A DNA stretch of 64,000 nucleotides from JAWWPG01 sp963820035. GTDB lineage: Bacteria > Actinomycetota > Actinomycetes > Propionibacteriales > Nocardioidaceae. A program made the translations under genes and the position numbers. This document shows positions 44,302-53,082 of this stretch, piece after piece (position 1 is the stretch's first letter; each line of letters begins with the position of its first letter). The stretch lies in assembly GCA_963820035.1 (NCBI GenBank), contig CAWFYK010000004.1, positions 496,001 to 560,000 of the forward strand, read 5' to 3'. The notes below the pieces were generated by a model that was given only the letters and a program-made list of their open reading frames with translations, was not told the DNA's origin and made no database searches.

Positions 44302-45429
44302 TCAGGGGGGTGGGTCGACGAGGAGCGGCACGAGCATCTCGTCAGCGGTGACGGAACCGTGGAGGCCGACCAGGGCCGCTTCGTGAGGGAACCGCGCGCT
44401 GGACACGACCGCGGTCTCGCCGGTGCTGGCGACCATCACGTCCCCGAGCCGTGGTCGCACCCGGTCGTGGACCTGGCCGAACCAGCCGAGGTCGATGGCC
44501 TCGTCCCGAGTCACGACGATGGCCGAGAGCCCCAGCCGGGCGCGCCACCGCGCGGCGACGGCGTCAACGACGGCCGGCTCACAGTAGAGATGGCGGAACC
44601 GCGCCTCTCCACCGAACAGGCTGAGGTCCGCCTGGAGCGCCGGCTCGGTGTCGACATCGACCCGTCCCGAGTTCGGCACGTCCACCATCCCGTGGTCCGC
44701 CACGACCACCAGCGCCGTCTCATGCGGCAGCGCGGCCCGCAGCGTGGCAGCGAGAGAGTCGACGGTGGCGAGCTGGTAGCGCCAGGCTCGTGACTCGCAG
44801 CCGTGGCGGTGACCCGTCGAGTCGAGGTCACCGTCGTAGACGTAGGTCACGGACCCCGGCTCGGCGGCGGACCGCACGGTGGTGGAGATCCGCTCCCCTG
44901 CCAGGTCGGCACCGAGGAAGGTGGCGCCTCGCTGACCGGCGACGGTCAACCCCGAGCCCTCGAAGATCCGCCTGCTCACCACGTTGACGGGGATCCCTGC
45001 TCGCGCGGCGCGTTCGAAGGCGGTCTCGTGTGGTTGGTAGTGCAGTGGGTCGACACGCGAGTCCCAGCGCAGTGCGTCGATCAGCCGGTTCGTCCCCGGG
45101 ATCCGCGACGTGAAGCCCACCACGCCGTGGGTCCCCGGAGGCAGCCCGGTGCCGACACTCGTGAGGCTGGTGGCCGTCGTCGACGGCACCCCGGACGTGA
45201 TCGAGCGACCGGTGTCGGCGAGGTCGCCCAGATAGGGCGCCGAGGACGCGAACCGACGCAGCAGGTTCCACCCCAGACCGTCGACGAGCAGCACGACGTA
45301 CGACGAGGCAGCCGGCAGCGCCAGTGCGTTCGTCCAGCCTTCGTGCCCCAGCGCAGCCAGCATCGACGGGACGACGTCGCAGAGCGATCCGGTCCCGTAG
45401 CGGGGCGAGACAACGTCCTGCCCGGCCAC
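44302..45429 (-). CDS. Alkaline phosphatase superfamily / nucleotide pyrophosphatase-type phosphodiesterase
   Basis: 375 aa from GTG 45429, 2 nt after the DUF5998 stop; the longer upstream frame overlaps that gene. YVVLLVDGLGWNLL supplies the first metal-binding Asp. VPSTTATSLTSVGTGLPPG contains the nucleophile Thr, with GTHGVVGF following. YDGDLDSTGHRHGC and VVVADHGMVDVP supply the second metal site. It probably hydrolyses phosphodiester or pyrophosphate bonds. No signal peptide is visible. The DUF5998 pairing is conserved in actinobacteria. Confidence 0.87.
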   Translation of the reverse strand: MAGQDVVSPRYGTGSLCDVVPSMLAALGHEGWTNALALPAASSYVVLLVDGLGWNLLRRFASSAPYLGDLADTGRSITSGVPSTTATSLTSVGTGLPPGTHGVVGFTSRIPGTNRLIDALRWDSRVDPLHYQPHETAFERAARAGIPVNVVSRRIFEGSGLTVAGQRGATFLGADLAGERISTTVRSAAEPGSVTYVYDGDLDSTGHRHGCESRAWRYQLATVDSLAATLRAALPHETALVVVADHGMVDVPNSGRVDVDTEPALQADLSLFGGEARFRHLYCEPAVVDAVAARWRARLGLSAIVVTRDEAIDLGWFGQVHDRVRPRLGDVMVASTGETAVVSSARFPHEAALVGLHGSVTADEMLVPLLVDPPP

Positions 45430-45431
45430 GG

Positions 45432-46031
45432 TCAGCGGCGGACGGTCGCGGCGCTCAGCGAGCGCGAGAACCCGAGCAGATGTGCGACGGCGTCGACGCC
45501 GTCGGCCGTTGCGCTGATGCGCAGCGAGAAGTCTTCGGCCGTGAGCGCCCCGGTGTAGCCGTGGTCGGCGACGCAGGCGGGGTCGCCACACTCCGCGGGC
45601 TCGAGGTCGACCCGGGCAACCGAGCCCCAGCCGACGGTCAGCACCGCCTCGGCGACCGGCGGGTCCACGGCCGGCCGGTCGTCGACCGGGAGGGCGACCA
45701 TCCGGGTGAGCGAGACGCTGCCGATCCGGGCCAACGGGATCGCTTCCGTCGAGGTCGACGTGTAGGGCTGTGGAAGCAGGTCGTCCGGCGGGTTCTCGTC
45801 CGTGTGGGTGATGAGCAGCCGCGACGGCGTCAGCACCAGCACGGTGATGTGGCGGCGTACCTCGTCCCGGTCGAAGGTCGGCTCATGGTGGATGACATAG
45901 CTCACCACCGTCTCACCCGCGAGCGAGTCCTCGACGGCCGCGGCAACCTCGGCAGGGTAGTAGCCGACCCGGTCGAGAGCGGTCCTCAGCTCGCGGGTCT
46001 GGTTTGCGGGGCTGTCGGGCATGCTGTTCAT
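45432..46031 (-). CDS. DUF5998 protein
   Basis: 199 aa. RTALDRVGYYPAEVAAAVEDSLAGE, SYVIHHEPTFDRDEVRRHITVLVLT and LLGFSRSLSAATV are typical of this actinobacterial family, which looks like a PH-like beta-rich domain. CGDPACVADHGYTG has a cysteine pair. It is translated just ahead of the phosphodiesterase and may regulate it or act with it (inference). An ATG three codons downstream is an alternative start. Confidence 0.85.
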   Translation of the reverse strand: MNSMPDSPANQTRELRTALDRVGYYPAEVAAAVEDSLAGETVVSYVIHHEPTFDRDEVRRHITVLVLTPSRLLITHTDENPPDDLLPQPYTSTSTEAIPLARIGSVSLTRMVALPVDDRPAVDPPVAEAVLTVGWGSVARVDLEPAECGDPACVADHGYTGALTAEDFSLRISATADGVDAVAHLLGFSRSLSAATVRR

Positions 46032-46101
46032 CCTGCCACGGTCGGGTCGGGGCGCCGTCGGGCAGCATGCGGGACCGGTACGGCGACCGGCCCGGCGGGA
46101 C

Positions 46102-48828
46102 TCATCGGCCCGGCGACAGCGGCCCGTACATCGTGTCGTCGGAGCTCGACGGGCCCTCGAGCCGGCGGGTGAACCAGTCGCTGCGGGCGTTGGGGCTCGG
46201 ACAGACCTGGCCAGACGCGCGCAGGACGTCGATCCCGTGGGCGGACGCCAGCACCAGGCCGAGGTTGAGCACCTCGACCTCCGGCAGGTCGTCCTTCAGC
46301 CTCGCGAGCCGCAGGATGACCTCCTCGACGCTGGCGACGTCGACCGGTGCGGACCCCCGATAGCCGAAGAACAGCGGGGCCGCCTTGACGTCGCGGATGA
46401 GGTCCGCGGCGTCGTCGTTCGTCAACGGCGGGATGCGGTAGGACACATCGTCGAGGAGCTCGCTGGGCAGGCCGGCCACCCCGAACGACACGATCGGACC
46501 GAACAGACCGTCCTCATGACTGCCGATCGAGACCGGGATCCCGGGCGGCGCCATCCGCTGCACGACGAACCCGGCCCGGTCGGGGTCGTCGATGAGGGCG
46601 GTCAGACCCTCCCAGGCCGCCGTCATGTCGACGGCGCCCTCGATCGTCCGCCAGACGTGGGCGAGGTCCGGCCGTTGTCGAAGGTGGTCGGCCGTCGCCT
46701 TCAGGGCGACGTCCCAGCCGAGTGCCTCTCCCGCAGCCACCGCCTGCTCCAAGGAGCTGACGGCGATGCTCGGCCGCAGCACGATCCCGTAGTGCCTCAG
46801 GAGCTCCGTGAGCTCGTCCTGGGTCAGCTCCCGGCCGGTGGGGGCGGCAGCGAGCGCCCGTGTCACCAAGGCATGGGCAGCGACGCTGTCGATGTCGTCG
46901 AACACCGTCACCTCCCCCGGCGGCCGGTTCGCCCAGTGCGCGTATTCCACGACCCGGCCGAGTGCGCGCACGGCCGCTTCCGGAGCGGGGTACGACGGCA
47001 CTGATCCCCGTCCGGCCGATCCCTCCAGGTCTGCGACCCTCAGCAGCTCCGGCACACCCTCGCTCGCGAGGAACGTCGAGACGAGCGGTTTGTCGGACTG
47101 CTCGCCGACGGCGGCGAGGACGTTGGCGACCTGGTCGCCCGTCGTGTTCAGCGGGGGGATGAACAAGGCGATGACGGCGTCCACCCGGGGGTTGTCGATG
47201 GCGCTGTCGAGGGCCCGCTCGAAGTCGTCGGCCGTCGCGTCGGCACCGAGCGAGATCGAGTGCTCGACCATCAGTCCCGCCTCGGACGCGGCGTCGGCGG
47301 CGAGCAGCCCGAGCGCGTCGGAGTTCCCGATCACCGCTACCCGCGGACCCATCGGCAGCGGCTGGTGGGCCACCAGCTGGGCGACGTCGAACATCTCGTC
47401 GAGGCTGTCGACCTGGATCACCCCGGCCTGACGGAACATCGCGTCGACGGCGGCGGGCGGCGCGATCGTCGTCCGCACCGAGTGACCGACCGGCACCCCC
47501 TGCGTCGTACGGCCGGACTTCACCGCCACCACGGGCTTGTTGCGGCCGACCCGGCGAGCGATCCGGGAGAACTTGCGCGGGTTGCCGATGGACTCCAGGT
47601 AGAGCAGCACCACCTCGGTCGCATCGTCCTCCTCCCAGTACTGCAGCAGGTCGTTGCCGGACACGTCGGCTCGGTTTCCGGCCGACACGAACGTGGAGAG
47701 GCCGAGCCCCCGCCGCGACACGGTCTCCAGGATCGCCACGCCGAGTGCCCCTGACTGGCAGAAGAAGCCAACCCGGCCGCGAGGCGGCATCACCGGCGAG
47801 AGCGAGGCGTTGAGCGAGACGTCTGCTGCCGTGTTGATCACCCCGAGGCAGTTCGGCCCCACCAGCCGCAGTCCGTAGGAGCGGGCCAGCCCGACGAGCC
47901 GGCGTTGGCGACGTCGACCCTCCTTGCCAGTCTCGGCGAAGCCGCTCGAGATCACCACCAGGCCGTGGACACCCTTGGCGGCGCAGTCGAGGACGACGTC
48001 TTGCACGGCGTCCGCCGGCACCGCGACGATCGCCAGGTCGACGTGGCCGGGGATGTCCTGCACGGTCTTGTAGGCGGGCATGCCGGCGACCGCGTCGGCG
48101 GTCGGGTTGACGACGTAGACCCGCCCGAAGTAGCCGCCAACGACGAGGTTGCGCACCAGGGTGCGGCCGATGGTGTCCTCCCGCCGGCTCGCACCGATGA
48201 CGGCGACGCTGCTCGCGAGGAAGAACCGGGCCATCGAGCGAGCCTCCGCCCGGTGCTCCCGCGACTGCATCACGCCGACAGCGGTGTCGGTTGACGCGAT
48301 CGGGAACTCCAGCCGCAAGACGCCGTCCTCGTAGGCCCGGGCCACGTGGAAGCCGGCCTCGCGGAACGTCTGGATCATCCGCACGTTGTCGGGCAGCACC
48401 TCGGCGACGAACGTGAGGATCCCACGCTCCCGGCCGGCCTGGGCGAGATGTTCGAGCAGCAGCTGGGCGATCCCCCGGCCCTGATGCCCGTCCTCGACCA
48501 GGAACGCAACCTCCGCATGCCGGTTCGCCTCGTCGATCGCGTCGTAGCGCCCCACGGCCACGATGTCGCGACCGATCGTGACGACGAATGCCGTCCGGGC
48601 GTGGTAGTCGACCTGGGTGAACCGGTCAACGTCGCGCTGGGACAGCTCGGGATAGGGCGCGAAGAACCGCATGTACTTCGACTCAGGCGACACCCGCGCG
48701 TAGAACTCGACGAGGCCGTCGGCGTCGTCCGGCCGGATCGGCCGGAGCCTGGCCGCACCGCCGTCGAGCAACACGACGTCGGCCTCCCAGTGGGCGGGGT
48801 ACGTGGGGTTCGCCTCGTCGACAGCCAC
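46102..48828 (-). CDS. Pat-type lysine acetyltransferase: N-terminal GNAT plus ADP-forming acyl-CoA synthetase-like domain
   Basis: 908 aa. Residues ~15-190 are a GNAT acetyltransferase (DADGLVEFYARVSPESKYMRFF; VAFLVEDGHQGRGIAQLLLEHL is the acetyl-CoA loop). From ~215 come a CoA-binding domain (VAVIGASRREDTIGRTLVRN), succinyl-CoA-synthetase-like domains (GRVGFFCQSGALGVAILE) and a C-terminal ATP-grasp domain (GWDVALKATADHLRQRPD; FGPIVSFGVAG). The GNAT-first order matches Streptomyces Pat enzymes that acetylate AMP-forming CoA synthetases; in enterobacteria the order is reversed. A plausible target lies 1.8 kb away (50678-52387). Confidence 0.88.
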   Translation of the reverse strand: MAVDEANPTYPAHWEADVVLLDGGAARLRPIRPDDADGLVEFYARVSPESKYMRFFAPYPELSQRDVDRFTQVDYHARTAFVVTIGRDIVAVGRYDAIDEANRHAEVAFLVEDGHQGRGIAQLLLEHLAQAGRERGILTFVAEVLPDNVRMIQTFREAGFHVARAYEDGVLRLEFPIASTDTAVGVMQSREHRAEARSMARFFLASSVAVIGASRREDTIGRTLVRNLVVGGYFGRVYVVNPTADAVAGMPAYKTVQDIPGHVDLAIVAVPADAVQDVVLDCAAKGVHGLVVISSGFAETGKEGRRRQRRLVGLARSYGLRLVGPNCLGVINTAADVSLNASLSPVMPPRGRVGFFCQSGALGVAILETVSRRGLGLSTFVSAGNRADVSGNDLLQYWEEDDATEVVLLYLESIGNPRKFSRIARRVGRNKPVVAVKSGRTTQGVPVGHSVRTTIAPPAAVDAMFRQAGVIQVDSLDEMFDVAQLVAHQPLPMGPRVAVIGNSDALGLLAADAASEAGLMVEHSISLGADATADDFERALDSAIDNPRVDAVIALFIPPLNTTGDQVANVLAAVGEQSDKPLVSTFLASEGVPELLRVADLEGSAGRGSVPSYPAPEAAVRALGRVVEYAHWANRPPGEVTVFDDIDSVAAHALVTRALAAAPTGRELTQDELTELLRHYGIVLRPSIAVSSLEQAVAAGEALGWDVALKATADHLRQRPDLAHVWRTIEGAVDMTAAWEGLTALIDDPDRAGFVVQRMAPPGIPVSIGSHEDGLFGPIVSFGVAGLPSELLDDVSYRIPPLTNDDAADLIRDVKAAPLFFGYRGSAPVDVASVEEVILRLARLKDDLPEVEVLNLGLVLASAHGIDVLRASGQVCPSPNARSDWFTRRLEGPSSSDDTMYGPLSPGR

Positions 48829-48871
48829 ACCGTGAATCTATCGCCTCCCCACCTTGCCCCCTCTCTCCCCG

Positions 48872-48969
48872 ACCATCCGAGAGTTTCGGCACCACCATCC
48901 GAGAGTTTCGGCACCACCATCCGAGAGTTTCGGCACCACCATCCGAGAGTTTCGGCACCACCATCCGAG
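48872..48969. repeat. Family C tandem array C3 (4 units plus partial)
   Basis: Four 22-nt units with CCATCCGAGAGTTTCGGCAC and a truncated fifth. Unlike other family C arrays, it lies between two divergent genes, 43 nt upstream of the Pat start and about 110 nt upstream of the AAA gene, so it is in promoter space. Confidence 0.93.
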
Positions 48970-49064
48970 GAGGGAGGTACGGCGGCCGGTCGCGACGAGC
49001 CTTCGCGACCCGCCCGGAGGCTGATAGTCGACCAAGAAGAACCCCGCGCACCGCCAACCCGGCT

Positions 49065-49070
49065 TACAGT
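49065..49070 (+). promoter_or_regulatory. Leaderless -10 box for the AAA ATPase gene
   Basis: TACAGT (TANNNT) is followed by 6 nt and the ATG at 49077. This geometry favours that ATG over the GTG at 49071. Confidence 0.55.
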
Positions 49071-49076
49071 GTGGGG

Positions 49077-50579
49077 ATGGATGAGGGGGAGCTCAGGGAG
49101 TTCGGGCGGACGTTCCAGCGCTTTCTCATGATGGTGAACACGCTCGGCGCCGATGACGAGGACGAGCCACTCCGGACCACGCTGACGGAGCATCTCGGCC
49201 GCGACCCCCGTCAGCTTCCTGTCGTCAGCGACCGGTTCGCGCCGTTCGAGCACGTCAACGCGCAGGTGGCTCTCGAGGCCCTGCTCGAGCAGCCCCGTCG
49301 CACTCACCGGCTGGTGGGTCTGCTCGGCGACCAGCACGTCTACATGTCCTTTGCCGAGATGGTGCAGAGCTCCGCCCATCGCGGGCTGAGCCTGGGCGCC
49401 GTCGGCTACCTGTCTCTCGCGGATGGCTTCGACTCGGTGCGGCCGTGCGTCCAGGCCGGTCTCTATCTCCTGGACGACGACGGCACGCCGGTCGCCATCC
49501 TGCTCCGCGGCAGCACCGAGCACAGCCCGCACCAGCGGATCACCGTCGAGGTCCTGGCAGCCGAACGTGAGCATGGCGAGCGGCTGGTGGCCGAGCTACG
49601 CCGGCTCAGTGTGGAGCGGAGCGTCTTCCGCAGCCAGGTCCTGACGCTCGAACCTGGCCCCCTCGGTGACCAGACCGCGGGGCCGGTCGTGTTCCAAGGA
49701 CGTCCGACGCTCAGCGCCGACGACGTCATCCTGCCGGAACACACGTTTGCGGCGATCGACAACCACGTCTTCGGCATCGCCGAGCATCGCGAGCGGCTGC
49801 TCGCCTCGGGCCAGCACATCAAGCGCGGCCTGCTGTTGCACGGGCCTCCCGGCACCGGCAAGACCCTCACCACCCGCTATCTCATCGGGCGGCTCGTCGA
49901 CCACACGGTCGTCGTCCTCAGCGGCCCGGCGCTGCGCCACATCCGTGCGGCGGCCTCACTCGCGCGGTCGCTGCAACCCGCCCTGGTCGTGATCGAGGAC
50001 GTGGACCTGGTGGCCAACGAGCGAAATCCCGAGACTGGGGACGGGTCTCCGTTGCTCTTCGAGCTGCTCAACGTCATGGACGGCCTCGACGAGGATGCCG
50101 ACCTGACGTTCCTGCTCACGACGAACCGGGCCGACGTGCTCGAACCGGCGCTCGCCGCCCGACCTGGCCGCGTCGACCTGGCGGTCGAGATCGCGCTGCC
50201 TGACGACGATGGCCGGCGTCGACTGCTCGAGCTCTACGGCGCCGCGGTCGACATGCGGCTGCGAGACATGCCCGAGGCGGTGGCGAGGACGGAAGGTGTC
50301 ACGGCGTCGTTCATCAAGGAGCTGGTCCGCAAGGCCGCACTCGTCGCAGCACGGAACGACGGCGGGTCCGGACGGCTGACCGTGACCGACGAGACCCTCG
50401 GTGTGGCGCTCGACGAGATGCTCGAGGAGGGCGCCGGCTTGACCCGGGCACTGCTCGGGGTCGCCCGCGAGGGCGGGCCGGACGCCGACTGGTCAGAGGA
50501 TGTCCCACCGGCGGCGCAGTGGTTCGCCCACGCCCCGCAGGGCACGTGGTCGATGGCCCGCCCGGTGGACTGGGACTGA
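49077..50579 (+). CDS. AAA ATPase (FtsH/CDC48-like module) with a novel N-terminal domain
   Basis: About 500 aa. Residues ~240-400 form one AAA module: HIKRGLLLHGPPGTGKTLTT (Walker A), LVVIEDVDLVA (Walker B), FLLTTNRADVLEPAL (sensor 1), and ARPGRVDLAVEI with the arginine finger. A C-terminal helical lid follows. The N-terminal ~230 residues (VYMSFAEMVQSSAHRGLSLG; VAILLRGSTEHSPHQRITVEV) match no domain I know and may bind substrate. No protease domain or membrane segment. Probably a remodelling ATPase with unknown client. Confidence 0.85.
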   Translation: MDEGELREFGRTFQRFLMMVNTLGADDEDEPLRTTLTEHLGRDPRQLPVVSDRFAPFEHVNAQVALEALLEQPRRTHRLVGLLGDQHVYMSFAEMVQSSAHRGLSLGAVGYLSLADGFDSVRPCVQAGLYLLDDDGTPVAILLRGSTEHSPHQRITVEVLAAEREHGERLVAELRRLSVERSVFRSQVLTLEPGPLGDQTAGPVVFQGRPTLSADDVILPEHTFAAIDNHVFGIAEHRERLLASGQHIKRGLLLHGPPGTGKTLTTRYLIGRLVDHTVVVLSGPALRHIRAAASLARSLQPALVVIEDVDLVANERNPETGDGSPLLFELLNVMDGLDEDADLTFLLTTNRADVLEPALAARPGRVDLAVEIALPDDDGRRRLLELYGAAVDMRLRDMPEAVARTEGVTASFIKELVRKAALVAARNDGGSGRLTVTDETLGVALDEMLEEGAGLTRALLGVAREGGPDADWSEDVPPAAQWFAHAPQGTWSMARPVDWD

Positions 50580-50649
50580 CGGCTCCGAACCGCTCGGGCC
50601 GGCACGAGATGACATCGCCGGGACGTGCACCTTGTCAGCCCGATCGTCG

Positions 50650-50655
50650 TACAGT
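50650..50655 (+). promoter_or_regulatory. -10 box 6 nt before a 7-codon leader ORF
   Basis: TACAGT followed by 6 nt and ATG 50662, the same geometry as at 49065. Transcription would start at or next to the ATG of the short leader frame rather than that of the acyl-CoA synthetase. Confidence 0.45.
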
Positions 50656-50661
50656 GCCGAC

Positions 50662-50685
50662 ATGAGAGTGCTGGCCGATGACTGA
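50662..50685 (+). CDS. Possible 7-aa leader peptide (MRVLADD)
   Basis: ATG 50662 opens a 7-codon frame ending at TGA 50683-50685, overlapping the acyl-CoA synthetase start (ATG 50678) in another frame. The -10 box placement makes the leader ATG the leaderless start. Ribosomes ending at its stop could re-initiate at 50678. Very short, so it may be chance. Confidence 0.3.
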   Translation: MRVLADD

Positions 50686-52387
50686 CCCGACGGAGAGCGC
50701 CGCGACGACGGCATTCCGCACCGCGCGCGACTTCCTCCTCGAGCATCGCGAGGACTACGACACCGCCCACCGCGACTTCCGCTGGCCGGAGCTCGACGAG
50801 TTCAACTGGGCGACCGACTGGTTCGACGTACTGGCCGCCGAGCAGCCGGACGCGCTTGCCCTGTGGATCCTCGAGGAGGACGGCGGCGAGACGAAGCGGA
50901 CGTTCGGCGAGCTGTCCGAGCTGTCGCAGCGCTTCGCCGGCTCCCTCGCCGCCGCGGGTGTGAGCCGAGGCGACCATGTGCTTCTCCTGCTCGGCAACGT
51001 GGCACCGCTCTGGGTAGCGATGCTGGCGTGCACCCGCCTGGGCGCCGTGATGATCCCCGCGACCACTCTGCTCTCTGCCGCCGACCTCGAGGACCGGCTC
51101 GAGCGTGGTCACGTGCGCGCCGTGATGGCCTCCGCCGCAGACACCGAGAAGTTCGGGCCCGAGACGTCGTCGCTCATCCGCGTGAGCATCGGCGACGTCA
51201 CCGGGTGGTCGTCGTACGACGAGATGGTCGCCGACACCGTGCCCACCGTCGTCGGGGGCGACACTCGAGCCGACGACCTTCTGCTGCTCTACTTCACGTC
51301 CGGTACGACGGCCAAGCCGAAGCTCGTCGGCCACACCCACACCTCCTATCCTGTGGGCCACCTGTCGACGATGTACTGGATCGGCCTGCAGCCGGGCGAC
51401 CTGCACCTGAACATCTCGTCACCGGGCTGGGCCAAGCACGCCTGGTCATGCTTCTTCGCTCCCTGGATCGCAGGTGCGACCGCGGTGGTCTTCAACCACG
51501 GCCGCTTCGACGCGAACGCCCTGCTCGACATGATGGAGCGGGTGGGCGTCACGACGTTCTGCGCCCCACCAACCGTGTGGCGGCTGATCACCCAGGCGGA
51601 CCTGTCCGGGCGCCGACTCAGCCTCCGTGAGTGCGTGAGCGCCGGGGAGCCGCTCAACCCCGAGGTCATCCAGCAGGTCCAGCGAGCCTGGGATCTCACC
51701 GTCCGCGACGCGTTCGGGCAGACCGAGACGACCTGCCAGATCGGCAACTCCCCCGGTCAGCTCGTCAAGCTCGGCTCCATGGGTCGTCCGCTCCCCGGCT
51801 ACGACGTCACGCTCATCGACGCCGAGTCGGGCGAGGTGGGCAAAGACGGAGAGATCTGCCTGGAGCTCGGCACCCGGCCACTCGCGCTGATGTCGGGCTA
51901 CGACGACGAGGGCCGCACGTCGGAGGCCATGCGTGACGGCTTCTACCACACCGGTGATGTCGGCTCGATCGACGAGGACGGGTACATCACCTACGTCGGG
52001 CGGGACGACGACCTCTTCAAGGCGAGCGACTACCGGATCAGCCCGTTCGAGCTCGAGAGCGTGCTCATCGAGCACCCGGCTGTCGCGGAGGCGGCCGTGG
52101 TGCCGTCGCCGCATCCGGTGCGGCTCGCGGTTCCGAAGGCCTTCATCGTGCTTGCGCCCGGGCGCTCGCCGTCGAAGGAGCAGGCCGGCGACATCCTCGC
52201 CTTCGCCCGGGAGCGGTTGGCGCCCTACAAGCGGATCCGCCGGATCGAGTTCACCGATCTGCCGAAGACGATCTCGGGCAAGATCCGTCGCGTCGAGCTT
52301 CGCGACGACGAGGCTCAGCTGATGGACACGGGTGAGCACGGCCCCCACTCCTACAGCGAGGACGACTTCCCCGACCTCAAGGTCTGA
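50678..52387 (+). CDS. AMP-forming acyl-CoA synthetase (acetyl-/medium-chain type)
   Basis: 569 aa. It has the ANL motifs: LLYFTSGTTAKPKLVGHTH (P-loop), DAFGQTETTCQIGN, YHTGDVGSIDEDGYITYVGRDDD with the hinge Asp, and LPKTISGKIRRVELR with the catalytic Lys. SPGWAKHAWSCFFAPW resembles MACS enzymes. It activates a carboxylic acid to acyl-CoA through an acyl-AMP. The C-terminal PKTxSGKI site is the classic target of Pat acetylation, and a Pat-type enzyme is encoded nearby. Start ATG 50678; a short leader frame overlaps it. Confidence 0.9.
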   Translation: MTDPTESAATTAFRTARDFLLEHREDYDTAHRDFRWPELDEFNWATDWFDVLAAEQPDALALWILEEDGGETKRTFGELSELSQRFAGSLAAAGVSRGDHVLLLLGNVAPLWVAMLACTRLGAVMIPATTLLSAADLEDRLERGHVRAVMASAADTEKFGPETSSLIRVSIGDVTGWSSYDEMVADTVPTVVGGDTRADDLLLLYFTSGTTAKPKLVGHTHTSYPVGHLSTMYWIGLQPGDLHLNISSPGWAKHAWSCFFAPWIAGATAVVFNHGRFDANALLDMMERVGVTTFCAPPTVWRLITQADLSGRRLSLRECVSAGEPLNPEVIQQVQRAWDLTVRDAFGQTETTCQIGNSPGQLVKLGSMGRPLPGYDVTLIDAESGEVGKDGEICLELGTRPLALMSGYDDEGRTSEAMRDGFYHTGDVGSIDEDGYITYVGRDDDLFKASDYRISPFELESVLIEHPAVAEAAVVPSPHPVRLAVPKAFIVLAPGRSPSKEQAGDILAFARERLAPYKRIRRIEFTDLPKTISGKIRRVELRDDEAQLMDTGEHGPHSYSEDDFPDLKV

Positions 52388-52393
52388 CGTCGG

Positions 52394-52909
52394 ATGCCCC
52401 CGGGCTTCCCCGACCCCACGACCGATGTCGGTGACAACCGGCAGGTGCTGCTCGGCTACCTCGACTTCTTCCGGTCGACAGTGGCCGAGAAGACCGTCGG
52501 TCTCGCGGACCCGGACCTCAGGCGAAGTCTGCTGCCGTCGGGCTGGACCCCCGCCGAGCTCGTGCGGCACCTCACGTTCATGGAGCGACGCTGGCTCGTC
52601 TGGGGTTTTCTCGCCGAGCAGGTGCCCGATCCGTGGGGCGACAACGGCGACGACGGCACCTGGCGCGTGGCGAACGACGTGCCGTTGTCGGACCTGCTGG
52701 CCGCCCTGCAGGCGGGTGGCCGACGTATCCGGCAGATCGTGGAGGCTGCGGACCTGTCCGCAGTGGCCGCCCACGGCGGGCGCTTCCCGGTCGGCGAGCC
52801 GGCACCGACGCTGGAACGGATCCTGCTCCACGTGCTGCAGGAGTACGCGCGGCACGCAGGCCACCTCGACGTGGTCCGCGAGCTCCTCGACGGCGCCGTC
52901 GGCGAGTAG
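52394..52909 (+). CDS. DinB-family (DUF664-like) protein
   Basis: 171 aa. Four-helix DinB fold with metal-binding His in LVRHLTFMERRWL and HVLQEYARHAGHLDVVREL, plus the conserved first helix (VLLGYLDFFRSTVAEKTVGL). Probably a metal-dependent thiol-transferase-like enzyme. It starts 6 nt after the acyl-CoA synthetase, so it is co-transcribed with it. A family B array begins 5 nt after its stop. Confidence 0.88.
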   Translation: MPPGFPDPTTDVGDNRQVLLGYLDFFRSTVAEKTVGLADPDLRRSLLPSGWTPAELVRHLTFMERRWLVWGFLAEQVPDPWGDNGDDGTWRVANDVPLSDLLAALQAGGRRIRQIVEAADLSAVAAHGGRFPVGEPAPTLERILLHVLQEYARHAGHLDVVRELLDGAVGE

Positions 52910-52914
52910 CCGCC

Positions 52915-52980
52915 GAGCCGTCAGGTTCTTCCCGCCGAGCCGTCAGGTTCTTCCCGCCGAGCCGTCAGGTTCTTCCGCCG
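52915..52980. repeat. Family B tandem array B4 (2 full units plus one shortened)
   Basis: Units GAGCCGTCAGGTTCTTCCCG at 22 nt begin 5 nt after the DinB-like stop, reading away from the gene. The third unit is one base short. It lies in a convergent gap with the cupredoxin gene. Confidence 0.9.
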
Positions 52981-53082
52981 CGGCAGGACGTGACGGAGGG
53001 CCGGCAGGCCCGCCCGCGCGGACCTGCCGTCCTCGTCGGAAGCGGCCTGCTGCCCCGTGCCGGGAGGCCGCCTCGTGCGGGG

